NCBI GenBank assembly: GCA_019636275.1
Contig: JAHBXY010000048.1
Span: 1-54,766 of the forward strand
From: Planctomycetota bacterium
GTDB lineage: Bacteria > Planctomycetota > J058
DNA: 54,766 nt
Direction of reading: 5' to 3'
The notes beneath the pieces are model-generated. The model was not told the DNA's origin. It saw nothing but the letters and a program-made list of their open reading frames with translations, and did no database searches. The stretch's first letter is position 1. Every line of letters starts with the position of its first letter. Made by a program: the position numbers and the translations under genes. Shown piece after piece: positions 27,633 to 36,739 of this stretch.

Positions 27633-28298
27633 GTGAGCGACGAGACGACCGGGGAAGCCGCAGGGGCGCCGGATGCCGACGATGCCGACGACGCCGAGCG
27701 GCGGGCGTGGAGGCTCATCGAGCGGCACGGCTACGCGGCGGCCGCCCTGGCCGTCCTGCCGGTCCCCTACAGCGAGACGCTCGGCGTGACGGCCATCCAC
27801 GTGGGGATGGTCGTCGGCGTGGCGCGCGTCTACGGGGTGGAGCTGGGCCACGACTCGGCGGCGCGCCTCGTCGGGCGCCTGGGCGCGACGGTCGGGCTGT
27901 CGTACCTCGGCACGCGGCTGGCGATCGGCACGGCGAAGCTGATCCTGCCCGTGCTGCCGGGGCTGCTGGGCGCGCCGCTGGTGTTCGCCTCGACCCTGGG
28001 CCTCGGGGCCGTGGCGCGAGCGCACCTCGCGTCGCCCGAGCGCGAGCTGACCGACGATGAGGTGCGCGCGCTCTACCGCGGCGCGCGCGAGAAGGCGCGC
28101 GGCAGCTTCGACCCGGCCCGCGTCCGCTCGGCGGAGGCGCGCGCCGACGCGAGCGCCGAGCCGGCCGCCGTGCCCACGGCGGCGACCGCCCGCGCGCGCG
28201 AGCGGCTCGAGCGGCTCCGGCACCTCCGCGACCAGGGCTTCCTCGCCGCCGACGAGTTCGAGGCGGCCCGCCGGAAGCTCGATCATGAAGGCACGTAG
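27633..28298 (+). CDS. Membrane protein with C-terminal SHOCT-like domain
   Basis: This is a 221-residue protein. An acidic N terminus (DADDADDAERR) is followed by two or three hydrophobic helices at about residues 48-135, similar to the DUF697/YcjF type. The last 30 residues (RLERLRHLRDQGFLAADEFE) match the SHOCT pattern of short C-terminal oligomerisation modules. GTG 27633 is the start, ten bases after the zinc-ribbon gene, so the two are likely co-transcribed. Confidence 0.6.
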   Translation: MSDETTGEAAGAPDADDADDAERRAWRLIERHGYAAAALAVLPVPYSETLGVTAIHVGMVVGVARVYGVELGHDSAARLVGRLGATVGLSYLGTRLAIGTAKLILPVLPGLLGAPLVFASTLGLGAVARAHLASPERELTDDEVRALYRGAREKARGSFDPARVRSAEARADASAEPAAVPTAATARARERLERLRHLRDQGFLAADEFEAARRKLDHEGT

Positions 28299-28436
28299 AG
28301 CCTGACGCGATGAAGGCGCGGAACTCCCCGCGGAGCCATCCGCGCCGAGTTCCGCGGTCACCTCTCCAACTCCTTGCGTCTCGACTCGATTCGAGCGGAG
28401 TTCGACTTGCTGGGCGCCCCCTGAGAGGGGGGTCGG

Positions 28437-28889
28437 GTGCTGCGGCGGGAGGCGGCGGAGGGCAAGCGACGGCGACCGATTCCTCTCCCCGGAACGCCTC
28501 CCGTTCCCCGGGAGAACCCCGGGGGTCTTCACCGCAAGGGGCCGCTCCTCCTGGTCGAGGACGAGGTCATCGTCCGCGAGGTCCTCGAGCAGGTGCTCAC
28601 GGACGAGGGCTACGAGGTCCTCACCGCGGGCGACGGGCGGCAGGCCCTCGAGCGCCTCCAGCAGGAGCGACCGGCCCTGATGCTGCTCGACCTCATGATG
28701 CCGATCATGGACGGCCACGAGGTCCTCGCCTGGCTCCGGCGGCGGGCGCCCGACCTGCCGGTCGTCATCACCACCGGAATGCAGGTGTCGCGGAGCATGC
28801 TCCGCGGCGCCAACGTGGTCCAGGTCATGCGTAAACCCTTGTCGCTCGAGGCCCTCCTCCAGGCCGTCGACATGCACGTGCCCCGGTGA
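28437..28889 (+). CDS. Single-domain response regulator
   Basis: This is a 150-residue protein with a Pro/Arg-rich leader of about 34 residues, then a receiver: LLLVEDEVIVREVL, phosphoacceptor LMLLDLMMPIMDG, VVITTG and VMRKPL. GAGAGGGGGG precedes GTG 28437, and no internal start has a comparable site. It is 73 bases upstream of the KaiC-like gene, and a second lone receiver follows KaiC. The 138-base gap before it holds no gene. Confidence 0.8.
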   Translation: MLRREAAEGKRRRPIPLPGTPPVPRENPGGLHRKGPLLLVEDEVIVREVLEQVLTDEGYEVLTAGDGRQALERLQQERPALMLLDLMMPIMDGHEVLAWLRRRAPDLPVVITTGMQVSRSMLRGANVVQVMRKPLSLEALLQAVDMHVPR

Positions 28890-28962
28890 CTGGACCCCCC
28901 TCGCCCGGGCAGGGCAACGTGAGAAACTCCCGTGGAACCCGATCGCCACGGAAGTGAACCTC

Positions 28963-30435
28963 ATGGAACGAGTCACCACCGGTGTCCCTGGTCTCGACAC
29001 CATCCTGCGCGGCGGCCTGCTCCGTGGCGGCATCTACATGGTCATGGGCCGCCCCGGGAGCGGTAAGACGACCCTGGGGAATCAGGTCTGCTTCCACCAC
29101 ACCCGCGCCGGCGGGCGGGCCGTCTACGCCACGCTCCTCACGGAGTCGCACGGGCGCATGCTGGCCCTGCTCGAGACGTTCTCGTTCTTCGACCGCGGCG
29201 TGGTCGGGGCGTCGCTGCACTACGTGAGCGCGTACGGCGAGCTCGAGCGGGCCGGGCTGGGCGGGTTGCTCGAGGTCCTGCGCACGACGCTGCGCAAGAC
29301 GAACGCCTCGCTCCTCGTCCTCGACGGCGTGCCCACGGCCGGCGCAGTGGCCCCGTCGGACCTCGAGCTGAAGAAGTTCATCCACGAGCTGCAGGTGGTC
29401 GTCGAGCTGGTCGGGGCCACGTGCCTCCTGCTCACGGGCACGAACCACCCGGACGCCCACTACGCCGAGCGCACGATGGTCGACGGGCTCATCCTCCTGT
29501 CGACTCGCGCGGTCGACCTGCGCGCCGTGCGGGAGCTCGAGGTCGTCAAGCACCGGGGGAGCGAGCAGCTCACCGGCCGCCACCTCTACCGCATCAACCA
29601 CGACGGGGTCGTCGTCCATCCGCGCACCGAGGCTCTGGGCCTGCTCCCGCGGCGCGAGCCGACGGACCCGGCGCGGCGGCAGCCGCTGGGGATCCCCGGC
29701 CTCGACGCGATGCTCGGCGGCGGGCCGCGGGCCGGGTCGGTCACGCTGGTGAAGGGCCCGGCGGGCGTGGGCAAGACGCTCATCGGCCTGAGCTTCCTCG
29801 CCACGGCCCGCGACGACGAGCGCGGGGTGCTGCTCGGCTTCCACGAGTGCCCGGCGCGGCTCGTGCAGAAGGCAGCCGGCGTGGGCCTCCCGCTCGAGGC
29901 GGCCCTCGAGGACGGGCGCGTGACCGCGCTCTGGCGCCCCGAGGCGGAGGAGCTGGCCGACGCGCACGTCGAGGTCCTCCTCGACGCGATCCGCCGCGCC
30001 GGCGCCCGGCGCCTCGTGATCGACGGGCTGGGCAGCTTCATGAGCACGCTGGTCTACCCCGCCCGGGCGGCGCAGTTCTTCAGCACGCTGTTCCACGCGC
30101 TGCGCGGGATGGACGTGGCCACGCTCCTGACGATGGAGGCGCGCGACCTGGCCTCCGACGAGCCGCCGCTGCCCGTGAGCGGCGTCTCGGCGCTGGTCGA
30201 CAACATCATCCACATGCGCCTCGTCGAGGTGGGCCCCGAGGCGCACCGGCTCGTGTGCGTGGCCAAGAACGGGCAGGACCCGCTCGACGGCGCCCTGCGC
30301 GAGCTGACGGTCTCGGCGCGCGGGGTCCAGGTCGACGTCACGCCCGCCCGCGCGCACGCCCTCCTGCGCGGCGTCCTCCGCAGCAGCGCGCCGGACGTGG
30401 TCTCCAACCTGGGCGAGGCGGGGCCCCCGGGGTGA
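28963..30435 (+). CDS. KaiC-like double RecA ATPase
   Basis: This is a 490-residue protein with two tandem RecA/KaiC domains. Walker A motifs are GRPGSGKTT (about residues 29-37) and GPAGVGKT (about 265-272). Walker B-like strands are ASLLVLDGV and RRLVIDGLG. This is the RAD55/KaiC class that includes KaiC3-type proteins without clock function. It is sandwiched between lone receivers, with the downstream one coupled by GTGA, so phospho-signalling through this ATPase is likely. ATG 28963 has GGAAG eight bases upstream; GTG 28954 is possible. There is no KaiA or KaiB nearby. Confidence 0.88.
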   Translation: MERVTTGVPGLDTILRGGLLRGGIYMVMGRPGSGKTTLGNQVCFHHTRAGGRAVYATLLTESHGRMLALLETFSFFDRGVVGASLHYVSAYGELERAGLGGLLEVLRTTLRKTNASLLVLDGVPTAGAVAPSDLELKKFIHELQVVVELVGATCLLLTGTNHPDAHYAERTMVDGLILLSTRAVDLRAVRELEVVKHRGSEQLTGRHLYRINHDGVVVHPRTEALGLLPRREPTDPARRQPLGIPGLDAMLGGGPRAGSVTLVKGPAGVGKTLIGLSFLATARDDERGVLLGFHECPARLVQKAAGVGLPLEAALEDGRVTALWRPEAEELADAHVEVLLDAIRRAGARRLVIDGLGSFMSTLVYPARAAQFFSTLFHALRGMDVATLLTMEARDLASDEPPLPVSGVSALVDNIIHMRLVEVGPEAHRLVCVAKNGQDPLDGALRELTVSARGVQVDVTPARAHALLRGVLRSSAPDVVSNLGEAGPPG

Positions 30436-30791
30436 AGACCGTCCTGGTCGTGGACGACGAGCCCGCGCTCGCCTGGGGGATCGGGCTGGTCCTCCAGGAC
30501 GAGGGCTACGCCGTCGTCACCGCGTCGAACGGGCGGGAGGCGCTCGAGCGGCTCGCCGGCGGTCCGGTCGACCTGGTGATCACCGACCTCATGATGCCGA
30601 CGATGAACGGCTTCGAGCTGCTCGGGCGCCTCGCCGAGAGCGCGACGCTGCGCGACGTGCCGGTCGTCATCATGAGCGCCATGGCGCGGGCCGGCGCGGA
30701 GGCGGCGCTCGGGAGCGCGCCGCGCGTCTACCTGCAGAAGCCCGTGACCGTCGCCGACGTGCTCGCCGCCGTCCGGAAGCTGATCGGCTGA
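30432..30791 (+). CDS. Single-domain response regulator coupled to KaiC
   Basis: This is a 119-residue stand-alone receiver: VVDDEPALAWG, phosphoacceptor LVITDLMMPTMNG, VVIMSAMA and LQKPVTVADV. GTG 30432 overlaps the KaiC stop, giving coupled and probably near-equal translation. It is followed closely by a strong hairpin that may end the transcript. Confidence 0.88.
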   Translation: MKTVLVVDDEPALAWGIGLVLQDEGYAVVTASNGREALERLAGGPVDLVITDLMMPTMNGFELLGRLAESATLRDVPVVIMSAMARAGAEAALGSAPRVYLQKPVTVADVLAAVRKLIG

Positions 30792-30798
30792 CCGCGCT

Positions 30799-30839
30799 CA
30801 CCGCTTGATCTGCGAGCGAAGCGAGCAGATCGAGCGGTG
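30799..30839 (+). terminator. Strong 15-bp hairpin after the KaiC/receiver genes
   Basis: CACCGCTTGATCTGC (30799-30813) pairs with GCAGATCGAGCGGTG (30825-30839) over 15 bases with one G-U wobble and an 11-base loop. It starts eight bases after the receiver stop. No U tract follows, so termination by this hairpin is a suggestion. Confidence 0.55.
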
Positions 30840-31291
30840 GCGCGCATCCCCGAGCGGAGGCCGCGTAGCGGCCGGAGCGAGGGCGACCGGTGCCTCACTG
30901 CGGATCGGAGCATCGAGCCGCGCGCCCGGACGTGGACATCAGAACAAGCGACGGCCGCTGTGAGTGGTGTCCTCGACGGCTGCTCCGGTCGAGGCGGGTC
31001 ACCCGAGAAACGCGGTAGCGCCGCTCTCTTCAGTGGCCCTGGGGTGTGCTCGACGGCTGCGCCCGCGGAGGCGGGGTCGGAGCGGCGCGCGCGGGCTGCC
31101 GAGACGACGTCGCGCGCGCGGCCTCGCCTCAGCCTCCGCGGCCTCGCCTCGTTCGCGGCTCGGATCGAAGGCTTGTCACCAGGCCGGCCGGCGAGCCTCG
31201 AGGGCTCCGTCGCTCTGACCCCTGCACGCCGGCCCTGGATCAGGCATCGTGGACGGGTCGAGCCGGCGGGCGGAGGGGCGAGGAGGCGGGC
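30840..31291. repeat. Cluster of dispersed palindromic repeats
   Basis: No gene was found here. It holds a GGCCGC-GTA-GCGGCC hairpin (30859-30873), the repeat head TGTCCTCGACGGCTGCTCCG (30967-30986) and a second head GTGCTCGACGGCTGCGCCCG (31046-31065). The latter continues with about 30 bases shared with the copy at 40166-40220 and with a CTCGCCTCAGCCTCCGCGG tail shared with 13166-13300. Confidence 0.6.
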
Positions 31292-31880
31292 GTGAGCGAC
31301 GACGCCCTGCGCGGGCAGGAGCGGCGGCTGCAGCAGGGCGGCGACCCGGCCGACGAGGCGCGCCTGCTCGCCGGCGCCCTGCGCGCGGGCCGGCTCACGC
31401 CCGAGCGGCTGGCGCTGGCGGCGTTCCGGCCACGCGCCGGCGCGTGAGGCCCGGCGGCGGCGCGCGCGAGGACCTGCGGGCTGGCTGGCGGCGCTGGACG
31501 AGGCGGGGCGCGCGGCGCTGGTGCAGGCCGCGGTCGCCGGCCTGCGCGCGGGCTGGGGCGACGTGCCCAGCCCGCGGGCCGACCTGGCGCAGGCGCTGCG
31601 CCTGCTCGAGGGCTGGGCCGGCTGCCCGTGCGAGGCCCACGCGGCGCCGGTGATCGGCATGGAGCCGGGGCTGGCGGGGGTCGTCGACCGCCTTGGCGTC
31701 GCCGACACCCGCGCGCGCTTCGCCCGGCGCGCCCAGGACGCGGCCCGCGCCGTCGGCGCGCTCGCGGGCCTGTCCTTCGGCGAGGACCCGCTCGAGGCGT
31801 GCCTCCTGGCGCTCCGCGGCGCCAGCGCGCCGGCCGCGCCGCTCGTGCGCTGGGCGCTGGACGGCCCGGGAGCGCCGTGA
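31292..31880 (+). CDS. Helical-module protein with one frameshift
   Basis: The N-terminal module reads DALRGQERRLQQGGDPADEA, then LRAGRLTPERLALAAF, a pattern shared with 31877 and 46762. The frame breaks near 31427: GHAPAREA continues the module in another frame and runs through QALRLLEGWAGCPCEAHAAP to TGA 31880. Repaired, it would be about 195 residues. AGGAGG at 31281-31286 precedes GTG 31292. The function is unknown. Confidence 0.55.
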
Positions 31881-33112
31881 GCGACCAGGCCCTGCGCGCC
31901 CTGGAGCGGACCTGGCGCCGGAGCGGGCAGCCCGACGACGAGGCGCGCTACCTGGCCGAGGCCCTGCGCGTGGGGCGCCTCCCTCGCGCCCGGCTGGAGG
32001 TCGCCGCCTACCTGCGCCACGGCCCGGCCCGCGCGGCGCTCGGCGACGCCGCCCCGGCGGGCGACCACGCGCCCTGGGCGGCGTGGGCGGCGGCGGTCGA
32101 CGACGACGCCGTTGCGCGTCGTCCGGCGCGCTTCAGGCCACAGCGCGCGCCGGGCTGAGCGCCGCGCCCGAGGCCGACCCGCCGCGTCGCGCGCCTGCGA
32201 CCTCTCGAGGCGTGAGCCGGCGGCGCCCGCCGCCGAGCAGGCGCGGCCCCGCGCGAGGCGCGCGATGCCCTGCGGGTCGAGCGGGGACGCGCTCGCCGGG
32301 CGCGGCGAGGTCGAGCGGGCCTACCTCGGCTGGTCCCCGCGCGAGGCCTGCCTCCTCGGCGCTCGCGCCTCGACCCCGCGCCGGTGGCGCGGCGCTGCGG
32401 CGTGGCACGCCGCGCGCCGGGGCGCGCCGCCCCGTGGCCAGCGCTGCGGGCCGTGGTCGAGCCGGTGCTCGCGCGCCCGCCCCGGGCACGCCCACGCGCC
32501 GCGCGGGCCGGACACGGGTCGACGAGGCCGGCGCTCACCTGCGCGCGGCTGCGCCAGGTGACGCCGCAGTCGCGCTGGCGCTCGCCGCCTACGCGGGCGA
32601 CGTGGCCGCCGCCGTGGCGCTTCCGCCCCGGTCCCCGGCGCCGCCCGCCGACGTCGTCGCCTGGTTTCGCGGACTGGCCGCGTTCGACCCGGCGTTTCGC
32701 CCGGCGCGCGCCGCGGCCGGCGCGGCGGGGCACGTCCTGCGCTGGCCGCTGACGAACGCCTGGCTCGGCGCCCTGACCACGCCCGCGCGGGCACGCGGTG
32801 CGGGCGGACGTCGTCAGCGGGCGCGCGCCGCGTGCGACGCCCTGCGTGAGGCCGAGCGGCCGACGGAAACCGCGCGGGCGGCGATCGCGGCCTGCGGCGG
32901 CCGACCTCGCGCCCGGCCCGATCGACCGCGCGGCGCCCGGGGACCGCGCCCTGCGCCCGCTCGAGGCCCTGCGCGCCGCCCTGGCCTGCGCCAGCGGGGC
33001 GGGCGACGCCGCCGACGTCCTGCGCGCCCTGCTCGGCGTCGTGGAGGACCCGGGCGAGGTGGACCTCCTGGCCCGCGGCCTCGTGGCCGGGTGGGCCCTC
33101 GCCGAGGGCTGA
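31877..33112 (+). pseudogene. Multi-frameshifted helical-module gene
   Basis: It starts at GTG 31877 (sharing GTGA with the previous stop) with DQALRALERTWRRSGQPDDE and LRVGRLPRARLEVAAYL, the same module as in the previous gene. After about 75 residues the similar-looking protein jumps between all three frames at least five times before ending in LLARGLVAGWALAEG at 33112. Segments such as QATARAGLSAAPEADPPRR and EVERAYLGWSPREACLLGAR read as normal helical protein in different frames. It is either a decayed gene or a stretch of bad assembly. Confidence 0.55.
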
Positions 33113-33120
33113 CCGACCGC

Positions 33121-34317
33121 CTACGCCGTCCCGCGCTCCTCGGCGAGCAGCGTCACCAGCGCCCGGCCGAGCCGCTCGTACTGCGCCGGGTGGTTGTAGC
33201 GCTGCGCCGACACCCGCACGAGGCGCCGCGGGCGCGCCGGCCAGGCGAACACCGGAACCTCGATGCGCCAGCGCTCGAGCAGCGCGTCCTGCAGCGGCTC
33301 CGTCCCGAACCGCGACGGCCGCGACCCCGCCGGCGCGTCGCGCAGGGGCACGGCCGCCAGCGCGCCGAGCATCGCCTCGGGCGCCGGCGGCGGGACGTCG
33401 AGCGCCGCGCACAGCGCCCTCCGCGCCTCGAGCGCCAGGGCGCGGTTGGCGGCGCGCAGGGCCGGCCAGCCGCCCGCGACCAGGGCGCCCACGTGCTCGA
33501 TGGCGGCAGGGACGCAGAGGAACGCGGTCGGGTCGCTCGTGCCGGTCCAGTCGAACTCCAGCCGGAAGCGGCTGCTCGTCCCCAGCGGGCGGGTGGCCCC
33601 GTGGCTGACGACGAGCGGCCGCAGCCCCGCCTGGCGGTCGCGCCGGACGTGCAGGAAGGCCGCGCCCTTGGGCGCGCACAGCCACTTGTGGCAGTTGCCG
33701 GTCGTGTAGGCCGCGCCCGTGGCGTCGAGGTCCACGTCGACCATCCCGGGCGCGTGCGCCGCGTCGACCAGCGCGTCGACGCCGCGCGCGGCGAGCGCGG
33801 CGACGAGGCGCCGCACCGGGAACACGAGCCCCGTCGGGCTCGTCACGTGGTCGAGGAGCGCCAGGCGCGTGCGCGGCGTCACGGCGGCCAGCACGGGCTC
33901 GACGACGTCGTCCTCGGACGCCAGGGGGAAGGGCACGCGCGCGACGACGATCCGCGCCCCGGCGCGCGCGGCGACCGCGTCGAGGGCGTTCTTGCACGCG
34001 CCGTAGGCGTGGTCGGTCGTGAGCAGCTCGTCGCCGGGCGCGAGGTCGAGCGCGCGCAGGACCGTGCTCACGCCGGTCGTCGCGTTGGGGACGGCGGCGA
34101 GGTCGTCGGGGTCGGCGCCGACGAAGCGCGCCAGGTCCGCCCGCGCCCCGGCGATCAGGTCCTCGAGGTCGCGCACGAAGAACTGCACCGGCTGCCGCTC
34201 GAGCCGGGCGCGCAGGGCGTCCTGGCGGGCGAGCACGTCGCGCGGGCAGGCGCCGAACGAGCCGTGGTTGAGGAAGTCGATCGTCGGGTCGAGCGTCCAG
34301 GCGGCGGCGAGCGTCAT
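33121..34317 (-). CDS. Class V aminotransferase-fold PLP enzyme (isopenicillin N epimerase-like)
   Basis: This is a 398-residue fold-type I PLP enzyme. FLNHGSFGACPRDVL at the N terminus, DAAHAPGMVDVDL (PLP-ring Asp/His) and TGNCHKWLCAPKGAAFLH (PLP lysine) fit the class V group that includes isopenicillin N epimerase (CefD) and cysteine desulfurase-like proteins. The substrate cannot be told from sequence. A TATGGT box (complement of 34324-34329) ends six bases before ATG 34317, suggesting a leaderless message. Palindromes lie farther upstream. It converges with the frameshifted module gene. Confidence 0.85.
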   Translation of the reverse strand: MTLAAAWTLDPTIDFLNHGSFGACPRDVLARQDALRARLERQPVQFFVRDLEDLIAGARADLARFVGADPDDLAAVPNATTGVSTVLRALDLAPGDELLTTDHAYGACKNALDAVAARAGARIVVARVPFPLASEDDVVEPVLAAVTPRTRLALLDHVTSPTGLVFPVRRLVAALAARGVDALVDAAHAPGMVDVDLDATGAAYTTGNCHKWLCAPKGAAFLHVRRDRQAGLRPLVVSHGATRPLGTSSRFRLEFDWTGTSDPTAFLCVPAAIEHVGALVAGGWPALRAANRALALEARRALCAALDVPPPAPEAMLGALAAVPLRDAPAGSRPSRFGTEPLQDALLERWRIEVPVFAWPARPRRLVRVSAQRYNHPAQYERLGRALVTLLAEERGTA

Positions 34318-34367
34318 GGCGCCACCATACGACGGCCGGATCGTCACGATCGTGTCCTGCGTGGGCT

Positions 34368-34424
34368 GCGCACGCCGCGCGCACCTGCGCACGCCGTGCG
34401 CGTGCATCCGCGCACGCCGTGCGC
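34368..34424. promoter_or_regulatory. Three phased GCGCAC-GCC-GTGCGC palindromes
   Basis: GCGCACGCCGTGCGC occurs at 34387-34401 and 34410-34424, with a related copy, GCGCACGCCGCGCGC, at 34368-34382. They lie between the divergent aminotransferase and metzincin genes. Spacing of about two helical turns suits a dimeric regulator, though this is inference. Confidence 0.4.
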
Positions 34425-34575
34425 GTCTGCGACGCGGCGGCGTGTACGGGCTTCGTCACGTGTCAGCCAGGCGCAAAACACCTGGCGGATCCTGCCGAGC
34501 GACATGGAGTTGAGGCGCTCTCCCCGGATGTGGATCGCCGCTTGCCCAGGTGCGGCGCGGAGCGAGGAGAGACGC

Positions 34576-35973
34576 ATGCGCCGAGTCGCCGCCGTGGTGA
34601 GCGTCTTCATGGTCGGGCTGGCCTCGCCGGGCTGCGGCGGGGGCTCGTCCGGCGGCGGCGGCGGGGCCACGGCCGCCGCGTCGACCGCCGCACGCACGAG
34701 CCCGTTCGAGGTGCTCGAGCTGACGCCCGATCGTGCCCCGGCCGCCACGACGCCGCGGCTGACGCTGATCTTCTCGCGCCCGGTCGACGTCGGCACCGTC
34801 CGCCCGGGCGCCACGCTCGTGGCGCTCGAGGACGTCGACACGAACCCGGGCGGCTCGTTCGGCCCGCTCGACGGCGACGTCACCGCCCTCGATGCGTCGG
34901 GCACGCGGCTGACCTTCACCCCCCGGCGGGCCTTCCGCGAGGGGCGCGAGGTGCGCCTGGTCCTCACGCGCGGCGTCCTCGACCAGGACGGCGAGCCGCT
35001 CGAGCGCGGCGCCGCGGGCGCGGCCCTGTCCTTCCTCGGCGCGATCCCGGAGGCGGTGTTCGAGGGCCGCTTCCAGCCGACCGCCGCCCCGGCCGCGCCA
35101 CCGCCCCCACCGACGGCCGCGCCGGCGTCGCCGCCGGCCGCATCGACCCCCGCGCCCTCGACGCCCGCGCCGTCGACGCCCGCACCGTCGACGCCCACGC
35201 CGACGCCCGCGCCGTCGACGTCGCCCACGCCGCCCGGCATCCGGCCCACGGCCTTCCAGCCGGAGGCGGGGACCGACGTGTGGCACATCGACTTCGACCT
35301 GCGCGCGACGACGTTCCTCGACGACATGGCCCGCCACGGCCTGCGCTCGGGCGACGCGACCACCGACCGCCTGGCGCGCGACCTGATCGCCGGGCAGGCG
35401 ATCTCCTGGTGCGCGCAGAAGTACCTGCGCACCGCCGACGGGCGCGCCGTGGCCGGCCGGAGCTGGCGCATCTCGTTCACGGCCACGAACCCCGGCGGGA
35501 CACCCGGGCGCACCCACTCGCGCCAGGCGGTCGGCGGGCGCCACGCCACCAACGCCAGCACGCTGGGCGTGTCGCTCTACGACGCGGGCAACCGCGGCCG
35601 CGAGGACAACTCGACGGCGGGCCGCCTGGGCGTGTTCGCGCGGCAGATCTTCGGCCAGCGCTCCGTGCTCGACCCGGCGCTGACGTCACGCGACCGCCGC
35701 TACCTCGACGGCAGCTACGCCCTGGGCGACGGCACGGCGCAGGAGGACGCGCGCCTGCAGCGCATCCTCAGCGTCGCGTCGGACTGGGGGCACGCGCTGG
35801 GCGCCGTGATCGCGCACGAGGTCGGCCACTCGGTCGGCCTGGCCCACGACGACAGCGACTCCATCGGGGTCATGCGCACCGCCACGGGGGCGCAGCTCCT
35901 CTCGAACCGCAACAGCCGGATGAGCGCGACCAGCGCCGCGGTCCTCGACCGCAACCTGGGCCGCTCGCGATGA
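34576..35973 (+). CDS. Secreted lipoprotein metzincin protease with Ig-like domain
   Basis: This is a 465-residue protein. It begins with a lipoprotein-like signal (VFMVGLASPGC, Cys near residue 21, a weak lipobox). It continues with a Gly/Ser spacer, a Big_5-like Ig domain (about 35-150, with IFSRPVDVGTVRPGATL) and a Pro/Thr/Ser-rich linker of TPAPS repeats. The catalytic part has HEVGHSVGLAHDDSDSIGVM (about 417-436), the HExGHxxGxxH zinc motif plus a Met-turn. It is probably a cell-surface zinc endopeptidase. The linker may be glycosylated. GAGGAGA precedes ATG 34576. The stop overlaps the next gene (ATGA). Confidence 0.85.
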   Translation: MRRVAAVVSVFMVGLASPGCGGGSSGGGGGATAAASTAARTSPFEVLELTPDRAPAATTPRLTLIFSRPVDVGTVRPGATLVALEDVDTNPGGSFGPLDGDVTALDASGTRLTFTPRRAFREGREVRLVLTRGVLDQDGEPLERGAAGAALSFLGAIPEAVFEGRFQPTAAPAAPPPPPTAAPASPPAASTPAPSTPAPSTPAPSTPTPTPAPSTSPTPPGIRPTAFQPEAGTDVWHIDFDLRATTFLDDMARHGLRSGDATTDRLARDLIAGQAISWCAQKYLRTADGRAVAGRSWRISFTATNPGGTPGRTHSRQAVGGRHATNASTLGVSLYDAGNRGREDNSTAGRLGVFARQIFGQRSVLDPALTSRDRRYLDGSYALGDGTAQEDARLQRILSVASDWGHALGAVIAHEVGHSVGLAHDDSDSIGVMRTATGAQLLSNRNSRMSATSAAVLDRNLGRSR

Positions 35974-36739
35974 GCCCGAGGACGAAGATCATGCGCCACC
36001 ACGCCGTCAGCCTGGCCCTCGTCACCGCCCTCGTCGCGGCGGCGCCGGCCGCGGCCTCGCTCGTCGACCGCGAGGCGGTGACCCTCGGCCGCCTCGTCGA
36101 CGACCTCGACCTGGCGCTGGTCGTCCGCGTCGACGCCGCGCGCGGCGACGCGCTCGACCTCGCCGTGCTCGAGCGCCTGCGCGGCCCGGCCGTCCCGGAC
36201 GCCCTGCGCCTCGTCCTCTCGCACGAGGTGGCCTGCGACCTCGCCGCGCGGCCGGGCGAGCGGCTGGCGCTGTTCCTGGCGCTCGGACCCGACGGGCGGG
36301 CCGAGGCGCCGGTCACCGTGTGGCAGGCGGTGCGCCTCACCGACGACGCGGCCGCGGCGCTCGTGCGCGACGCCGTGCGCAGCCGCGCGCCCACGATCGG
36401 CGGCGACCCGCGCGCGCTCGAGCGGGCGCTCTTCCGCCAGCTCGAGGCCGACGGCGCGGGCCCGGCGGCCGAGCGCGCCGCGCCGACGCCGCGCTCGACC
36501 CAGCTCGCCTTCAGCGCCCTCGCCCCGACGCGGCCGAGGTCGGCGCGCTGGCGCGGCCCTCGCGCGGGGCCGCCGAGGTCGATCTCGCGCGGCTGGCCGC
36601 AAGTGACGCCGCCCTGGTCGCGCCGCTCCTGCAGCGCGATGCGCGCGCCCCCGCGGCCGCGCTGACGCCCGCCGCGCGGCGGCGGAGGCGCTTCGCCGCG
36701 CTGGACCTGGACGCGGCCGCCGAGGCGCTCGCGGGATGA
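35970..36739 (+). CDS. Secreted protein of unknown function, frameshifted
   Basis: A signal peptide (residues 1-29, ending LVAAAPAAAS) is followed by an unknown domain with DDLDLALVVRVDAARGDALD. The reading frame breaks near a C4 run around 36525: up to SALAP in one frame, then DAAEVGALARPSRGAAEVDL in another, ending at TGA 36739. One indel would give about 255 residues. It overlaps the metzincin stop by four bases (ATGA); ATG 35991 is an alternative start with GAGG upstream. It is probably exported with the protease. Confidence 0.55.

Noticed and set aside
30840..31291. Small protein genes in this gap
   Set aside because: Possible frames coincide with the dispersed repeats and show no ribosome site or conserved protein pattern.
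31693..35973. A 1426-codon open frame on the plus strand
   Set aside because: It spans the pseudogene, the opposite strand of the aminotransferase and the metzincin. Only the metzincin part, from 34576, has a signal peptide, ribosome site and recognised motif.
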